A stretch of 64,000 nucleotides of DNA from CAZYME01 sp964648115 (GTDB taxonomy: Bacteria > Pseudomonadota > Gammaproteobacteria > Legionellales > Legionellaceae): NCBI GenBank assembly GCA_964648115.1, contig CAZYME010000008.1, positions 1 through 64,000 on the forward strand, read 5' to 3'. Shown in pieces: positions 24,539 to 32,930 of this stretch; position 1 is the stretch's first letter; each line of letters opens with the position of its first letter. The position numbers and the translations under genes are program-made. The notes under the pieces are model-generated. The model had not been told where the DNA came from. It saw only the letters and a program-made list of their open reading frames with translations, and made no database searches.

Positions 24539-26003
24539 TTTGTATTGGAAAATTTTCATCTCCTTCTGGCTTGCAACCGCTCTCATTATTGTAACTACCG
24601 CCTGGTTTACCAGCGAAATAGCGCGAAAATCCTCTATCCCCGCTCAAGAACGCGCTTTCATGGATAGCTATGCAAATGCCGCGGTAGTCACATTTGAAGC
24701 AGGTCAACACGCTGCGCTCACCAAATGGTTAGAAAAAACTGGTTTAAGCAAACAAATGAATCTGTTTCTACTAACAAACACAGGTGAGATTATTGGTAAC
24801 CAAAAAATCCCTGATTTGGTAAAAGATATATCAGCAAATCTTGTGCATGGGAAGTTAGACAGTGGGATCTTCAAATCGGGCAATCTAATTGTAAGCCACG
24901 AAATACTCTCAACTTCAGGTAGCGCTTACCGACTAGCTGCAGTCAGCGAAAACCCATTATCTCAGGTTGGAGAAATTCCTTGGGCAGGATTGACCGCCCG
25001 TTTATTGGTAGCTTTTTTTATTAGCGGACTCATCTGTTATCTACTATCAATCTATCTAACCCAACCCCTCAGAACATTGCGCTTGGCAGCGAAATCGCTT
25101 GCTACAGGTAAATTAAATACCCGAGTAGGCCATTTTGTGGGGCACCACAAAGATGAGATAGCAGAGCTAAGCCATGAGTTTAATAGTATGGCTGAACAGC
25201 TGGAAACCTTAATTCACTCCAAAGAGCGCTTGTTGCAAGACATCTCGCACGAATTACGCTCCCCACTTACGCGGTTGCAAATTGCCGTAGAATTAGGGCG
25301 AAAAAAGAGCAACCATTTAGCAGAAAGTGAATTTGACCGAATTGAAGCTGAATGTTTAAGGTTAAACACATTGATTGGTGAAATCCTTGATTTTGCTCGC
25401 CTGGATAAATCAACCAACACGATAAAAAAATCCATGGTTAATTTACCAGCATTACTCGGACATATTATTAGTGACGCGAATTACGAGTTTTCTGAAAGTA
25501 CTCCACGCGTTATTACTGGCATCATTCAACCTCTGCAACTCATGTTAGACGAGCGGCTAGTGCACCGCGCCATTGAAAATATTCTTCGCAACGCATTACG
25601 GTATTCGCCCTCAGATCAAGTTGTTACCATTTCCTTATATCAGGGAGCTCGAAAAAATAGCGTATTCGTAGACATAGAAGATAACGGTCCGGGTGTGCCA
25701 GAAGATCAATTATCAAAAATATTTAACCCTTTTTATCGTGTAGATACAGCCCGACAGAAAAAAACCGGAGGGTATGGTTTAGGATTAGCTATAGCAAAAA
25801 AAGCGATTCAGTTGCATCATGGTAAAATTCAAGCTACAAATCGTAAGGATGGTGGTTTGTTGGTACGGATTATTTTGCCCCAAAAATCAGTAACGTCTTC
25901 CTCCCCACCGGCTAAAAAGGAAGTAGGCAACACTCGAAAAAACAATCGTGCTTCCTTCTCCCCTCGAGGTGAGAAGGTGCCCGACAGGGCGGATGAGGGG
26001 TGA
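24531..26003 (+). CDS. cpxA: CpxA-like sensor histidine kinase with repeat-derived C-terminal tail
   Basis: Two membrane helices (about 7-25 and 155-175) bracket a periplasmic sensor. A HAMP domain, the phospho-acceptor His in DISHELRSPLTRLQIA, and ATP-binding N/G boxes (NILRNALRYS, DIEDNGPGVP, GGYGLGLAI) follow. I use ATG 24531 (MRSLYWKIF), which overlaps cpxR by 8 bp. The last 30 or so residues, after RIILPQK, are not kinase sequence. They are encoded by a palindromic repeat (SFSPRGEKVPDRADEG) that begins before the stop. Confidence 0.92.
   Translation: MRSLYWKIFISFWLATALIIVTTAWFTSEIARKSSIPAQERAFMDSYANAAVVTFEAGQHAALTKWLEKTGLSKQMNLFLLTNTGEIIGNQKIPDLVKDISANLVHGKLDSGIFKSGNLIVSHEILSTSGSAYRLAAVSENPLSQVGEIPWAGLTARLLVAFFISGLICYLLSIYLTQPLRTLRLAAKSLATGKLNTRVGHFVGHHKDEIAELSHEFNSMAEQLETLIHSKERLLQDISHELRSPLTRLQIAVELGRKKSNHLAESEFDRIEAECLRLNTLIGEILDFARLDKSTNTIKKSMVNLPALLGHIISDANYEFSESTPRVITGIIQPLQLMLDERLVHRAIENILRNALRYSPSDQVVTISLYQGARKNSVFVDIEDNGPGVPEDQLSKIFNPFYRVDTARQKKTGGYGLGLAIAKKAIQLHHGKIQATNRKDGGLLVRIILPQKSVTSSSPPAKKEVGNTRKNNRASFSPRGEKVPDRADEG
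25951..26003. repeat. GAGAAGGTGCCCGACAGGGC-type repeat forming the end of cpxA
   Basis: The sequence CTTCTCCCCTCGAGGTGAGA, then AGGTGCCCGACAGGGCGGAT, matches the repeats at 29284-29403, 31261-31364 and 46539-46606. It supplies the final codons and the stop of cpxA. Confidence 0.8.
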
Positions 26004-26037
26004 TCGAAAGATTTTTTTGATTTGGGTACTCTACCCC

Positions 26038-26134
26038 GACGTCCCACGGCTTGTCCACGGGATCCATGGATGCCGCGGATGAACCACGGCAGGTAGGCTT
26101 AGCATGGGTTATAGGGTAATTGTCAACAAACCCT
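26038..26134. repeat. GCGGCTTG-type element with a terminal-inverted-repeat remnant
   Basis: GACGTCCCACGGCTTGTCCA and the following CGGGATCC carry the core of the in-gene family. The right end AGGGTAATTGTCAACAAACC (26113-26132) corresponds to the terminal repeat of the intact element at 27522-27684 (there GGTGAATTGTAAACACGCCC). The left end is lost. Confidence 0.65.
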
Positions 26135-26163
26135 AGTCAAGAAATAGCAGGGAACTATATAAC

Positions 26164-26973
26164 TTGAAAAAACACGTAAAAATCCTCGATAGCATTAGTG
26201 GAAAATTTTTCATTGCTGGCTTTTTTACCGCAAGATTAAAACTAATCCCTATTGTTATGCTCTCATCCATTCTTAATATTGTCTCATTATCCGCATATCT
26301 AATTGGTTACATGGTCTGGTACACAACCGCATTTTTTTACCATGATCACCATCGTAAACGAGAAGCATGGTACGGTTTTGCTGAATTTAAAGAACAAACA
26401 CAAGCAGCAGCTCTACTTGGTACACTAGCAACTGCTTTTTGTTTAATAACCCCCGCACTTATCATTCCCGCCGCATGGATTTACAACATTAGCAATATAT
26501 TGTGGTCTATTGGCGAATATCACAAAAAAGCAAAACCTCCTACACAAGACCCTTTGTTTTCTAGTGTAAAACAAGCGCTATATTTTCGTTATTCCTTGTT
26601 AGCAACTTGTACCAGTGTCCTGACTAGCCTAGCTGCTACTATCATATTTTTCCTCCCCATTGCGACACTTGGCGTTACCATCACAGCAGGAATAATTGGT
26701 GTGGGTTTAATGGCCCCAGCTGCTTATTATTGGGGAAAATGCTTTTTTGGAGTTTTTCCGCCTGATAGTGAGGTGATCCCTCAGACATATGTGGCAATAG
26801 CAGGGCAATTAGAGGTCCCATTATCCCCTGGTGCTTTGGAAAACACTGTAACTGAAACAGCTCATTCAGAACCCTTATTCCGGCCGGCGGTTCGTGAGGA
26901 CGAGCCTTTCCTTAATCTCCAAAGTAACACGTCGTCCCGCAACGAAGTGAGTGAGCAGTTACACTTTCCTTAA
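26164..26973 (+). CDS. Hypothetical integral membrane protein
   Basis: I do not recognise the family. The protein has about five hydrophobic segments (for example LIPIVMLSSILNIVSLSAYL, LATAFCLITPALIIPAAW, and VLTSLAATIIFFLPIATLG followed by VTITAGIIGVGLMAP). Basic termini and a hydrophilic C-terminal tail of about 60 residues complete it. Translation probably starts at TTG 26164, with AGGGA about 10 nt upstream; no ATG precedes the first hydrophobic segment. The last 15 residues (NTSSRNEVSEQLHFP) look repeat-derived, because CACGTCGTCCCGCAACG resembles the end of the in-gene palindromic family. Legionellales encode many such polytopic orphan proteins; effector status is only a guess. Confidence 0.6.
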   Translation: MKKHVKILDSISGKFFIAGFFTARLKLIPIVMLSSILNIVSLSAYLIGYMVWYTTAFFYHDHHRKREAWYGFAEFKEQTQAAALLGTLATAFCLITPALIIPAAWIYNISNILWSIGEYHKKAKPPTQDPLFSSVKQALYFRYSLLATCTSVLTSLAATIIFFLPIATLGVTITAGIIGVGLMAPAAYYWGKCFFGVFPPDSEVIPQTYVAIAGQLEVPLSPGALENTVTETAHSEPLFRPAVREDEPFLNLQSNTSSRNEVSEQLHFP

Positions 26974-27093
26974 GTTGACGCCTATACGCGATAGCGGCAA
27001 CCGGGGAGTGGAGTCTTCCCATTTTATGATTTTGCGCATCAATAAAATTATGCGTATAGTTTAGGCCCAAACGCATATCCAGGAATATTTCAA

Positions 27094-27501
27094 ATGGATG
27101 AAATTACCAAATTAATGATAAAAAAAGCAAATCATAGCTTGCAATACGCCTACTCACCCTACTCCAACTATACAGTAGCCGCTTGTATTAGCAGTGAAGA
27201 TGATAGTTTATTTACTGGCGTCAACGTTGAAAACAGCTCCTATGGACTCACCATCTGCGCTGAAACCTCAGCAATCTGCCAAATGATTGCCGCTGGAAAA
27301 CGCCAAATTAAAAGTATAGTACTCATGGCAGGTGATAACGCCCTATGCGCGCCCTGTGGCGCTTGCCGGCAATGTATCAACGAGTTTTCCACCCCACAAA
27401 CTCTTGTTCATCTATGCAACCAACAAACTGTTTTAAAAACCATGAGCATAGATGAATTACTGCCCATGGCATTTAAGCTTACGTTCGGCTCTAAGAAATA
27501 A
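27094..27501 (+). CDS. cdd: Cytidine deaminase
   Basis: The 135-aa homotetrameric-type enzyme converts cytidine or deoxycytidine to (deoxy)uridine. The zinc and catalytic residues are visible: CAETSAI (Cys and catalytic Glu) and PCGACRQC (two Cys ligands). The N-terminal YSPYSNYTVAACI is the substrate-binding segment. It lies upstream of a nucleoside phosphorylase and deoC, so nucleoside salvage genes cluster loosely here, although an orphan gene and repeats interrupt them. Confidence 0.95.
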   Translation: MDEITKLMIKKANHSLQYAYSPYSNYTVAACISSEDDSLFTGVNVENSSYGLTICAETSAICQMIAAGKRQIKSIVLMAGDNALCAPCGACRQCINEFSTPQTLVHLCNQQTVLKTMSIDELLPMAFKLTFGSKK

Positions 27502-27521
27502 AATAAAGCACTATTTCAATA

Positions 27522-27684
27522 GGGCGTGTTTACAATTCACCCACGCGCCTACGGGCCGCGGCTTGTCCGCGGCGTCCAGTTATTCGGAGACGTATGGTCT
27601 TCGTAACACCGGATCCTGCGGACAAGCCGCAGGAAGTAGGCCTTCCGTTGTCAAGAAAACTTAAGGTGAATTGTAAACACGCCC
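27522..27684. mobile_element. MITE-like element with perfect 20-bp terminal inverted repeats
   Basis: GGGCGTGTTTACAATTCACC at 27522-27541 and its exact complement at 27665-27684 bound a 163-bp unit. It contains the GCCGCGGCTTGTCCGCGG / CGGACAAGCCGCAGG palindrome of the in-gene family. It encodes no protein. No clear target duplication is seen at its edges. It looks like the most complete copy of the family in this window. The rest of the 333-bp gap (27502-27834) holds only the promoter of the next gene. Confidence 0.75.
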
Positions 27685-27774
27685 CAGTGTGGGTTGATTT
27701 AGGAAATAGTAAACGTGTGATAATCCTCTTGCTGTGATGCCGCGCACGCCCTAACAATTCACACCCCAAATGCG

Positions 27775-27815
27775 CTTAAATTAACCTTGTTGATCGTTGT
27801 GTGGTATATTATAGT
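27775..27815 (+). promoter_or_regulatory. Promoter of the orphan 445-aa gene, with a degenerate PmrA-like half-site
   Basis: TTGTTG (27787-27792) and TATAGT (27810-27815) are separated by 17 bp. CTTAAA at 27775 with CTTGTT 11 bp later is a weak match to the two-hexamer PmrA box overlapping the -35 region; the second half deviates, so control by PmrA is only possible. Confidence 0.4.
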
Positions 27816-27843
27816 CTGACTTTTACTCACTACAGTGACCTCT

Positions 27844-29181
27844 ATGCCAAAACCTAACTTTACGATTCCTGAATCAAGTGATGAAAAAATCAGGCTTATT
27901 CTCATGCTTGGTGGAACTATTGATGAAAAAACAGCAATTACTAAAAACATGAGAGTTAGAATTGATTCTGATGTATTAAAAGCCCCTGTTCGCGCCAAAC
28001 TAGGTATTGATCGCAAACTAGTCACATTGAGTGAGAGCACCGAAGAGCAATGTGCTTATCTTCAATCTCAAGGTGATATTACGATAGAGACCACGGATAG
28101 CCCAAAGAAATTTCTTCTGACGTTTCCACAAGATCGTTTGGAGCTTGTCATAAAAGTTGTCTCCCAATGGTCAACCATTGCTATAGAGGTAGATATCACC
28201 AAAAACCCCAATTATTGCTATGCAAAAGAAGTCATTGACGCGGTGAATCAGCGTTTTCCCATGGGCGCTATTAATCGAGTAGATCGAGTAAAAGAATTAT
28301 CTCTTTCACGCACTCAACTTCAACTATATTTGGAAAATTTAAAGCAGTTTGGTGGAGAAGTAGACGGCAAGCGTCGAATTTCGACGATGGCGGATTTATC
28401 AGAAAAAATACGCTATGGTAATTGCGGTATGCTCTCCGATTATGGGATTGGGTTTCTTAAGGGTAAATACCGTCATCTTTCTGTAGATGCCGTTTATTTG
28501 AATGATCATCGTTTATTAATCATAGGTCTTCAGCCTGGCTTTGAACCTCGTGAAATAAAATCATGGGGAAAAGAGGCTTTATTGGTGGATAATTTTGCCA
28601 ATAAAATTTATCTTGCTCATGATTTTCTTGCAATAAAGGATAAGGAGCCCAATATCCCATTTTATCAACTTTTGCTGAATCATGATGTAGTTATCGACAT
28701 TCAAATAGCCCCTGCTCATTACCTCGCAGGCAAACCTATAATCTATAAAAATGCTGCGAATGAGGCCGTTAACAATGATGTTCAAAAATGGGTACAAGAA
28801 GACACAACGCGTTTAAAAAATCGGGATAAGCCTTCACCAAGCATAGCTTCGTCTTTACCAGCAGCACTACACGCACCTATGACAAGCTCTGATAGGGAAA
28901 CCATCAAAAATTTCTTAGAAAAGCACTCTGGGCTTCAAGGGTGGGGGGTTAATGTAAAAACCTGTAATGCCTGGCTTGAAATCAAATCACTAAACATGGC
29001 CTTAAAAATTGTAGAGCTGCTAGAAGCTACAGGCGCAATAAACGCATGTGTTAAAACTAAATCCAGTGATAAAACCCCTGTAGTGATGTGTAACAATATC
29101 GATGCTAGGAAACTCAGGGTGTATGAACAAATTGCTAATTCGATAAATATTGATGATGAGCTCTATAGTATGAAGCTTTAA
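27844..29181 (+). CDS. Orphan 445-aa protein, possible effector
   Basis: I do not recognise this protein. It is soluble, with mixed alpha/beta composition and no signal peptide. The start is ATG 27844 (MPKPNFTIP); an earlier GTG adds three residues only. A central part (about residues 195-315) reads like a compact globular domain, with GNCGMLSDYGIGFLKGKYRHL and DVVIDIQIAPAHYLAGKP. Residues 330-350 are a Ser/Pro/Ala linker before a C-terminal domain of about 100 residues. The GNCGMLS...H...D order is faintly reminiscent of a papain-like Cys-His-Asp arrangement, but this is not enough to assign activity. It interrupts the nucleoside-salvage cluster. Confidence 0.6.
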   Translation: MPKPNFTIPESSDEKIRLILMLGGTIDEKTAITKNMRVRIDSDVLKAPVRAKLGIDRKLVTLSESTEEQCAYLQSQGDITIETTDSPKKFLLTFPQDRLELVIKVVSQWSTIAIEVDITKNPNYCYAKEVIDAVNQRFPMGAINRVDRVKELSLSRTQLQLYLENLKQFGGEVDGKRRISTMADLSEKIRYGNCGMLSDYGIGFLKGKYRHLSVDAVYLNDHRLLIIGLQPGFEPREIKSWGKEALLVDNFANKIYLAHDFLAIKDKEPNIPFYQLLLNHDVVIDIQIAPAHYLAGKPIIYKNAANEAVNNDVQKWVQEDTTRLKNRDKPSPSIASSLPAALHAPMTSSDRETIKNFLEKHSGLQGWGVNVKTCNAWLEIKSLNMALKIVELLEATGAINACVKTKSSDKTPVVMCNNIDARKLRVYEQIANSINIDDELYSMKL

Positions 29182-29283
29182 CCGGCTCCGACATAACTCA
29201 CATTTTAATTCACTATATTTAAGCAGGAATCGCTGGTGCCTTATCAGCAATTCCCGCTCAAAAACTGAGGCTGGTAGTGGCGT

Positions 29284-29403
29284 TCCTTCTCCCGATATCG
29301 GGAGAAGGTGCCCGACAGGGCGGATGAGAGCAGATCAAAACATTACAATTTAATCTAGCCTCACCAGCCCTGTCAGGCACCCTCTCCCATCAATGGTAGA
29401 GGG
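29284..29403. repeat. Paired GAGAAGGTGCCCGACAGGGC repeat (two facing arms)
   Basis: CCTTCTCCCGATATCGGGAG and AAGGTGCCCGACAGGGCGGA face CCTCACCAGCCCTGTCAGGC and ACCCTCTCCCATCAATGG, giving a long imperfect palindrome. It fills the gap before the nucleoside phosphorylase gene. Confidence 0.8.
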
Positions 29404-29519
29404 CGATCCAGCTGATCATTGGTTTTACGGCGGGAATTGCTGTTGCCTTATCTTAGTTGTGGCAAAATGAGGTAGAAAAAGAGTATCATGCACTTCCAAA
29501 ATTTCTATTGGATAGACCT

Positions 29520-30341
29520 ATGACAAACACACCAGCGCATATTGCAGCCGCGATCATTAAAGAACGCTTGCCCTCCTTCCAACCTACTATTGGGATCGTA
29601 CTTGGATCTGGGCTTGGCAGCTTTGCTGAGCAGCTAGATGATGCGGTTTCAATTAGCTATGAAGAGTTGCCTGGGTTTCCTAAAGTAACCGTGCATGGTC
29701 ATGGGGGAAATATTGTTTTGGGTCATTTATCTGGCGTTGGTGTGGTTTGCTTGCAAGGCCGTGCACACAGTTATGAAGGGTCTAATCACGATATAGTAAA
29801 AACCTATGTGCGTACTTTACGATTACTGGGTTGTAAATATTTTTTAGCAACCAATGCTTCAGGCTCCTTGAGGGAAGATGTTGGTCCTGGGGAACTTATG
29901 TTGATCACGGATCATATCAACATGCAACCCGGTAACCCTTTAGTTGGCCCCAATGATGATGAGTTTGGCCCCCGCTTCCTGCCCTTGGACAATGCTTATG
30001 ACAAAGGGATGCGCGAGCGTTTGTTAAAGATTGCTTATAACGAAGATATAGGGCTTAACCAAGGTGTTTACCTTTCGGTTCTAGGACCCAATTATGAAAC
30101 AGCCGCAGAGATTCGGGCTTTTCGTATTATGGGGGCTGATGCTGTTGGGATGTCGACGGTTCCTGAAGTGTTGATAGCCAATCACTGTGGAATGAAAGTT
30201 GCGGTTATTGCTACGATCACAAACTATGCTACAGGCCTTGCACAGACTAGCCATAGTCATGATGCAGTCGTTGCCATGGCATCAAAAGCTGCTGAAAAAT
30301 TAAATCGATTGGTCAAACAGTTTGTTGCGGGATTAGCGTGA
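29520..30341 (+). CDS. Purine nucleoside phosphorylase, trimeric (PNP/XapA) type
   Basis: The enzyme cleaves purine nucleosides with phosphate. Family-2 (trimeric PNP/MTAP) signatures are present: GIVLGSGLGSF (phosphate loop), VTVHGHGGNIVLG, GRAHSYEG, FLATNASGSL, ITDHINMQPGNPL, PNYETAAEIRAF and MGADAVGMSTVPEV. ATG 29520 gives 273 aa and starts with the expected MTNTPAHIAAAI. The 21 residues of the longer frame extend into repeat-flanking sequence. It precedes deoC by about 110 bp. Confidence 0.92.
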   Translation: MTNTPAHIAAAIIKERLPSFQPTIGIVLGSGLGSFAEQLDDAVSISYEELPGFPKVTVHGHGGNIVLGHLSGVGVVCLQGRAHSYEGSNHDIVKTYVRTLRLLGCKYFLATNASGSLREDVGPGELMLITDHINMQPGNPLVGPNDDEFGPRFLPLDNAYDKGMRERLLKIAYNEDIGLNQGVYLSVLGPNYETAAEIRAFRIMGADAVGMSTVPEVLIANHCGMKVAVIATITNYATGLAQTSHSHDAVVAMASKAAEKLNRLVKQFVAGLA

Positions 30342-30364
30342 TTATAAAGAGAATGCTAAAAGAA

Positions 30365-30453
30365 CTGTCATTCCCGCGAAGGCGGGAATCCATCTACAAC
30401 AAGGCTCAGTGCTACAATCTAGATGGATCCCCGCCTTCGCGGGGAGGACACAG
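30365..30453. repeat. Paired CCCGCGAAGGCGGG element supplying the deoC ribosome-binding site
   Basis: CTGTCATTCCCGCGAAGGCG and GGAATCCAT face ATGGATCCCCGCCTTCGCGG and GGAGGACACAG. In this copy the right arm carries GGAGG (30443-30447), which stands 10 nt before the deoC ATG. Other copies read GGGAATGAC or GGGACGAC at that spot. Confidence 0.85.
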
Positions 30454-30457
30454 ATAA

Positions 30458-31231
30458 ATGAAGATTCTCAATTTAAATGACAGGCTTGCCAAGACCCTAG
30501 GTGATATAAATGCTGCTACAATCTCACTTGCTGAGCAAGATGTCATTCCTCTGATTGATTTAACGTTGTTAAACGCGGATGCAACTTCTGATGAGATTCA
30601 TCACCTTGCGAAAAAGTCTCATCAACATGAAGTTGCAGCAATTTGTGTTTTTCCAAAACATCTAGCTTATGTTTCACCTGAAATTTCTATAAAACGCGCT
30701 ACGGTGGTGAATTTCCCTACCGGGGCGGAGCCTCAAGAACAAGTCTTACGTGCAATAGAGCAAATAGCGACTACAATGCAGGTCGATGAAATTGATTATG
30801 TTTTTCCTTATCAAGCGTATTTATCAGGGGATAAAATTGGAGCCTTAGCTGCTTGTCAGGAAGCATATCAACTGTGTAAACAACACAACCTACTTTTTAA
30901 AGTGATTCTTGAAACAGGCGCCCTACCCTCTAGCGATATTATTTATGAGATTAGTACTTCAGTTATCCAACGGGGGTGTGATTTTCTGAAAACATCCACG
31001 GGTAAAACTGCTACGGGTGCGACTATTTCTGCTGTTTTTTCTATGTTGGCTGCGATTGTTGATAGTCAGATGGGTTGTGGTATTAAGGTTTCTGGTGGGG
31101 TCAAAACTACAGAGCAAGCTTTTGATTACATGCGATTAGCTCAATATATGTTGGATCAGAAATTAGATAGTAGTTGCTTTCGAATAGGTGCGAGTAGCTT
31201 GCTTGATGAGTTGTTGAAGTTAGAGGTTTGA
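30458..31231 (+). CDS. deoC: Deoxyribose-phosphate aldolase
   Basis: DeoC splits 2-deoxyribose 5-phosphate into acetaldehyde and glyceraldehyde 3-phosphate. The Schiff-base lysine is in CDFLKTSTGKTATGATI. LIDLTLL, VNFPTGAE, EIDYVFPY, FKVILETGAL and IKVSGGVKT follow the class I aldolase pattern. The 257-aa length matches the E. coli-type enzyme. With PNP and Cdd it lets the cell use scavenged deoxynucleosides as carbon. Its Shine-Dalgarno sequence lies in a palindromic repeat. Confidence 0.95.
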   Translation: MKILNLNDRLAKTLGDINAATISLAEQDVIPLIDLTLLNADATSDEIHHLAKKSHQHEVAAICVFPKHLAYVSPEISIKRATVVNFPTGAEPQEQVLRAIEQIATTMQVDEIDYVFPYQAYLSGDKIGALAACQEAYQLCKQHNLLFKVILETGALPSSDIIYEISTSVIQRGCDFLKTSTGKTATGATISAVFSMLAAIVDSQMGCGIKVSGGVKTTEQAFDYMRLAQYMLDQKLDSSCFRIGASSLLDELLKLEV

Positions 31232-31260
31232 AAATCGCCGAGGCAATACCCAATATATAT

Positions 31261-31364
31261 CCTTCGCCCCGCGAGGGGAGAAGGTGCCCGACAGGGCCGA
31301 TGAGGGGTGATTAAATCTACCCTCACCTGCCCTGTCGGGCATCCTCTCCCATCAATGGGAGAGG
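31261..31364. repeat. Paired GAGAAGGTGCCCGACAGGGC repeat
   Basis: CCTTCGCCCCGCGAGGGGAG and AAGGTGCCCGACAGGGCCGA face CCTCACCTGCCCTGTCGGGC and ATCCTCTCCCATCAATGGGA. It lies between the convergent deoC and EF-hand genes and could act as a bidirectional terminator. Confidence 0.8.
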
Positions 31365-31373
31365 AAACTACAG

Positions 31374-31937
31374 TTATGCGTTACTTACGAGACTCAAGGG
31401 GGAAGAGGCAGCGCTAGCTTCTTGTTTTTTAGCTGCTTCAGCCGCGACAGTAGCTTCATTAATTACCTGGAACGTTTTAACCATTTGATCAAGGGTTTTA
31501 GAACATACCCTTATTGTATCAACAGGGAGATTATGCTTGAGACAATAATCTTCAGCTTCTTTAAAGGCACCATGTATTTTAACTAAAAAATCATTGACCT
31601 CCTGGGTTGAAACACTACCATTCCCATCAGTATCCAAAATGCCTCTTAACTCACTTAAATTTTTAGGTAAGCGAGGGAAATTTTTAATTTTTGTTAAAAC
31701 ATCCTGTGCGAGAGCCAAACTGTCATTGAGTGTTCCGGCAAGATTAGTAAACTCCGAAACATCTACATGCCAGACCTTACCAACCGCTGTTGCGCATGAA
31801 AGAGCTAGCGTTAAAAAATTTTTCGTATAGTCGACAACCTTTTTACTCGCAACTTCAATCTCATCACGACTTATTTTACCATCACCATTAGTATCCAAGT
31901 TCCTTGTACAACAGCCAAACAATGTTGGTAGAGGCAT
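31374..31937 (-). CDS. EF-hand calcium-binding protein
   Basis: Two canonical 12-residue EF-hand loops are present, DTNGDGKISRDE (residues 15-26) and DTDGNGSVSTQE (102-113), with Asp/Asn ligands at 1, 3 and 5 and Glu at 12. About 75 mostly helical residues lie between them. The start is ATG 31937 (187 aa), because AAGGA lies 8 nt upstream; the earlier ATG at 31946 is too close to it. Some Legionellales effectors and regulators carry EF-hands, but no export signal is seen here. An Ala/Ser-rich C-terminus follows. It is a single gene with no operon partners. Confidence 0.75.
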   Translation of the reverse strand: MPLPTLFGCCTRNLDTNGDGKISRDEIEVASKKVVDYTKNFLTLALSCATAVGKVWHVDVSEFTNLAGTLNDSLALAQDVLTKIKNFPRLPKNLSELRGILDTDGNGSVSTQEVNDFLVKIHGAFKEAEDYCLKHNLPVDTIRVCSKTLDQMVKTFQVINEATVAAEAAKKQEASAASSPLSLVSNA

Positions 31938-32096
31938 AATAAACATCCTTTATATTTAAGTACGAAAACACAATGTAGCACTATTTATTTTAGATGTTAA
32001 GAGGAATTTATTTTAAACAGGGAGTTCACGTCAATGGATTGATTGATGTATTTTTTTTACAAAAAAAATCAATATATACAATGGATTACGTTTGCA

Positions 32097-32930
32097 CTAT
32101 ATCAAAGCAAACCACATCAATAAGCCGTACGCCACGTTACTAGTGAATGCGGTAAAATATGCTTTTGTATCAGATTTACGAATAAGCCATTGCTGATAAA
32201 TCAATATGGGTAAAGCCACAAACCAACAAATATAAAATCCAATTGAATAGTGCTGCGAAAGCGCTATGAAAAGCCATACCGAGTGAAAAAATATTTGTAA
32301 TAATAAAATAATAAAGCTGTCATAACTCGCAAAAAGTACCGCTGTTGATTTAACACCGATGCGTAAGTCATCTTCTCTGTCTACCATGGCGTACATGGTG
32401 TCGTAAGAAACTATCCAGGCAAAATTTAACAAAAATAGCAGAATCATTGACGTATTTATCATGGTACCAGATGCAGCATATGCCATTGGAATCCCCATGG
32501 AAAATGCTAGTCCTAACACTAATTGCGGGGCTTCAAAAAATCGTTTACAAAATGGGTATAGTACCGTTATAAACAGTGCCGCTAAGGCGTAATAAAAACA
32601 GACTATAGGTAACTGTATAACGATAAGCAATGCCCCAAGAAGCAATACCATAAAAAGCCCTAATGCCTCTGGCAGACTCACCTCTCCAGTCGTTAATGGA
32701 CGCATACGCGTCCGATCGACATGCTTATCTACATGGCGATCGGCAATGTCATTCACAACACAACCTGCCGCTCTCATAAAAATAGTGCCTAACGAAAAGT
32801 ACAGAATTAATCTGAGGGGTGGAGTTCCCTGATTAGCTAACCATAATGCCCAAGCTGTAGGAAACCATAATAATAAAATGCCGATAGGTTTATGGAACCT
32901 CATTAAACGAAGATAGGCCTGCCATTTCAA
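32097..32930 (-). CDS. ubiA: 4-hydroxybenzoate octaprenyltransferase
   Basis: This integral membrane enzyme joins 4-hydroxybenzoate to the polyprenyl tail in ubiquinone synthesis. Both Asp-rich motifs are present, NDIADRHVDKHVDRT and YDTMYAMVDREDDLRIG, within about nine hydrophobic segments. Its start overlaps ubiC by 4 bp (ATGA), so the two are translationally coupled. Confidence 0.95.
   Translation of the reverse strand: MKWQAYLRLMRFHKPIGILLLWFPTAWALWLANQGTPPLRLILYFSLGTIFMRAAGCVVNDIADRHVDKHVDRTRMRPLTTGEVSLPEALGLFMVLLLGALLIVIQLPIVCFYYALAALFITVLYPFCKRFFEAPQLVLGLAFSMGIPMAYAASGTMINTSMILLFLLNFAWIVSYDTMYAMVDREDDLRIGVKSTAVLFASYDSFIILLLQIFFHSVWLFIALSQHYSIGFYICWFVALPILIYQQWLIRKSDTKAYFTAFTSNVAYGLLMWFALI

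Noticed and set aside
26974..27093. CTATACGC / GCGTATAG inverted repeat as an operator of cdd
   Set aside because: The arms are only 8 bp and far apart, so chance is a sufficient explanation.
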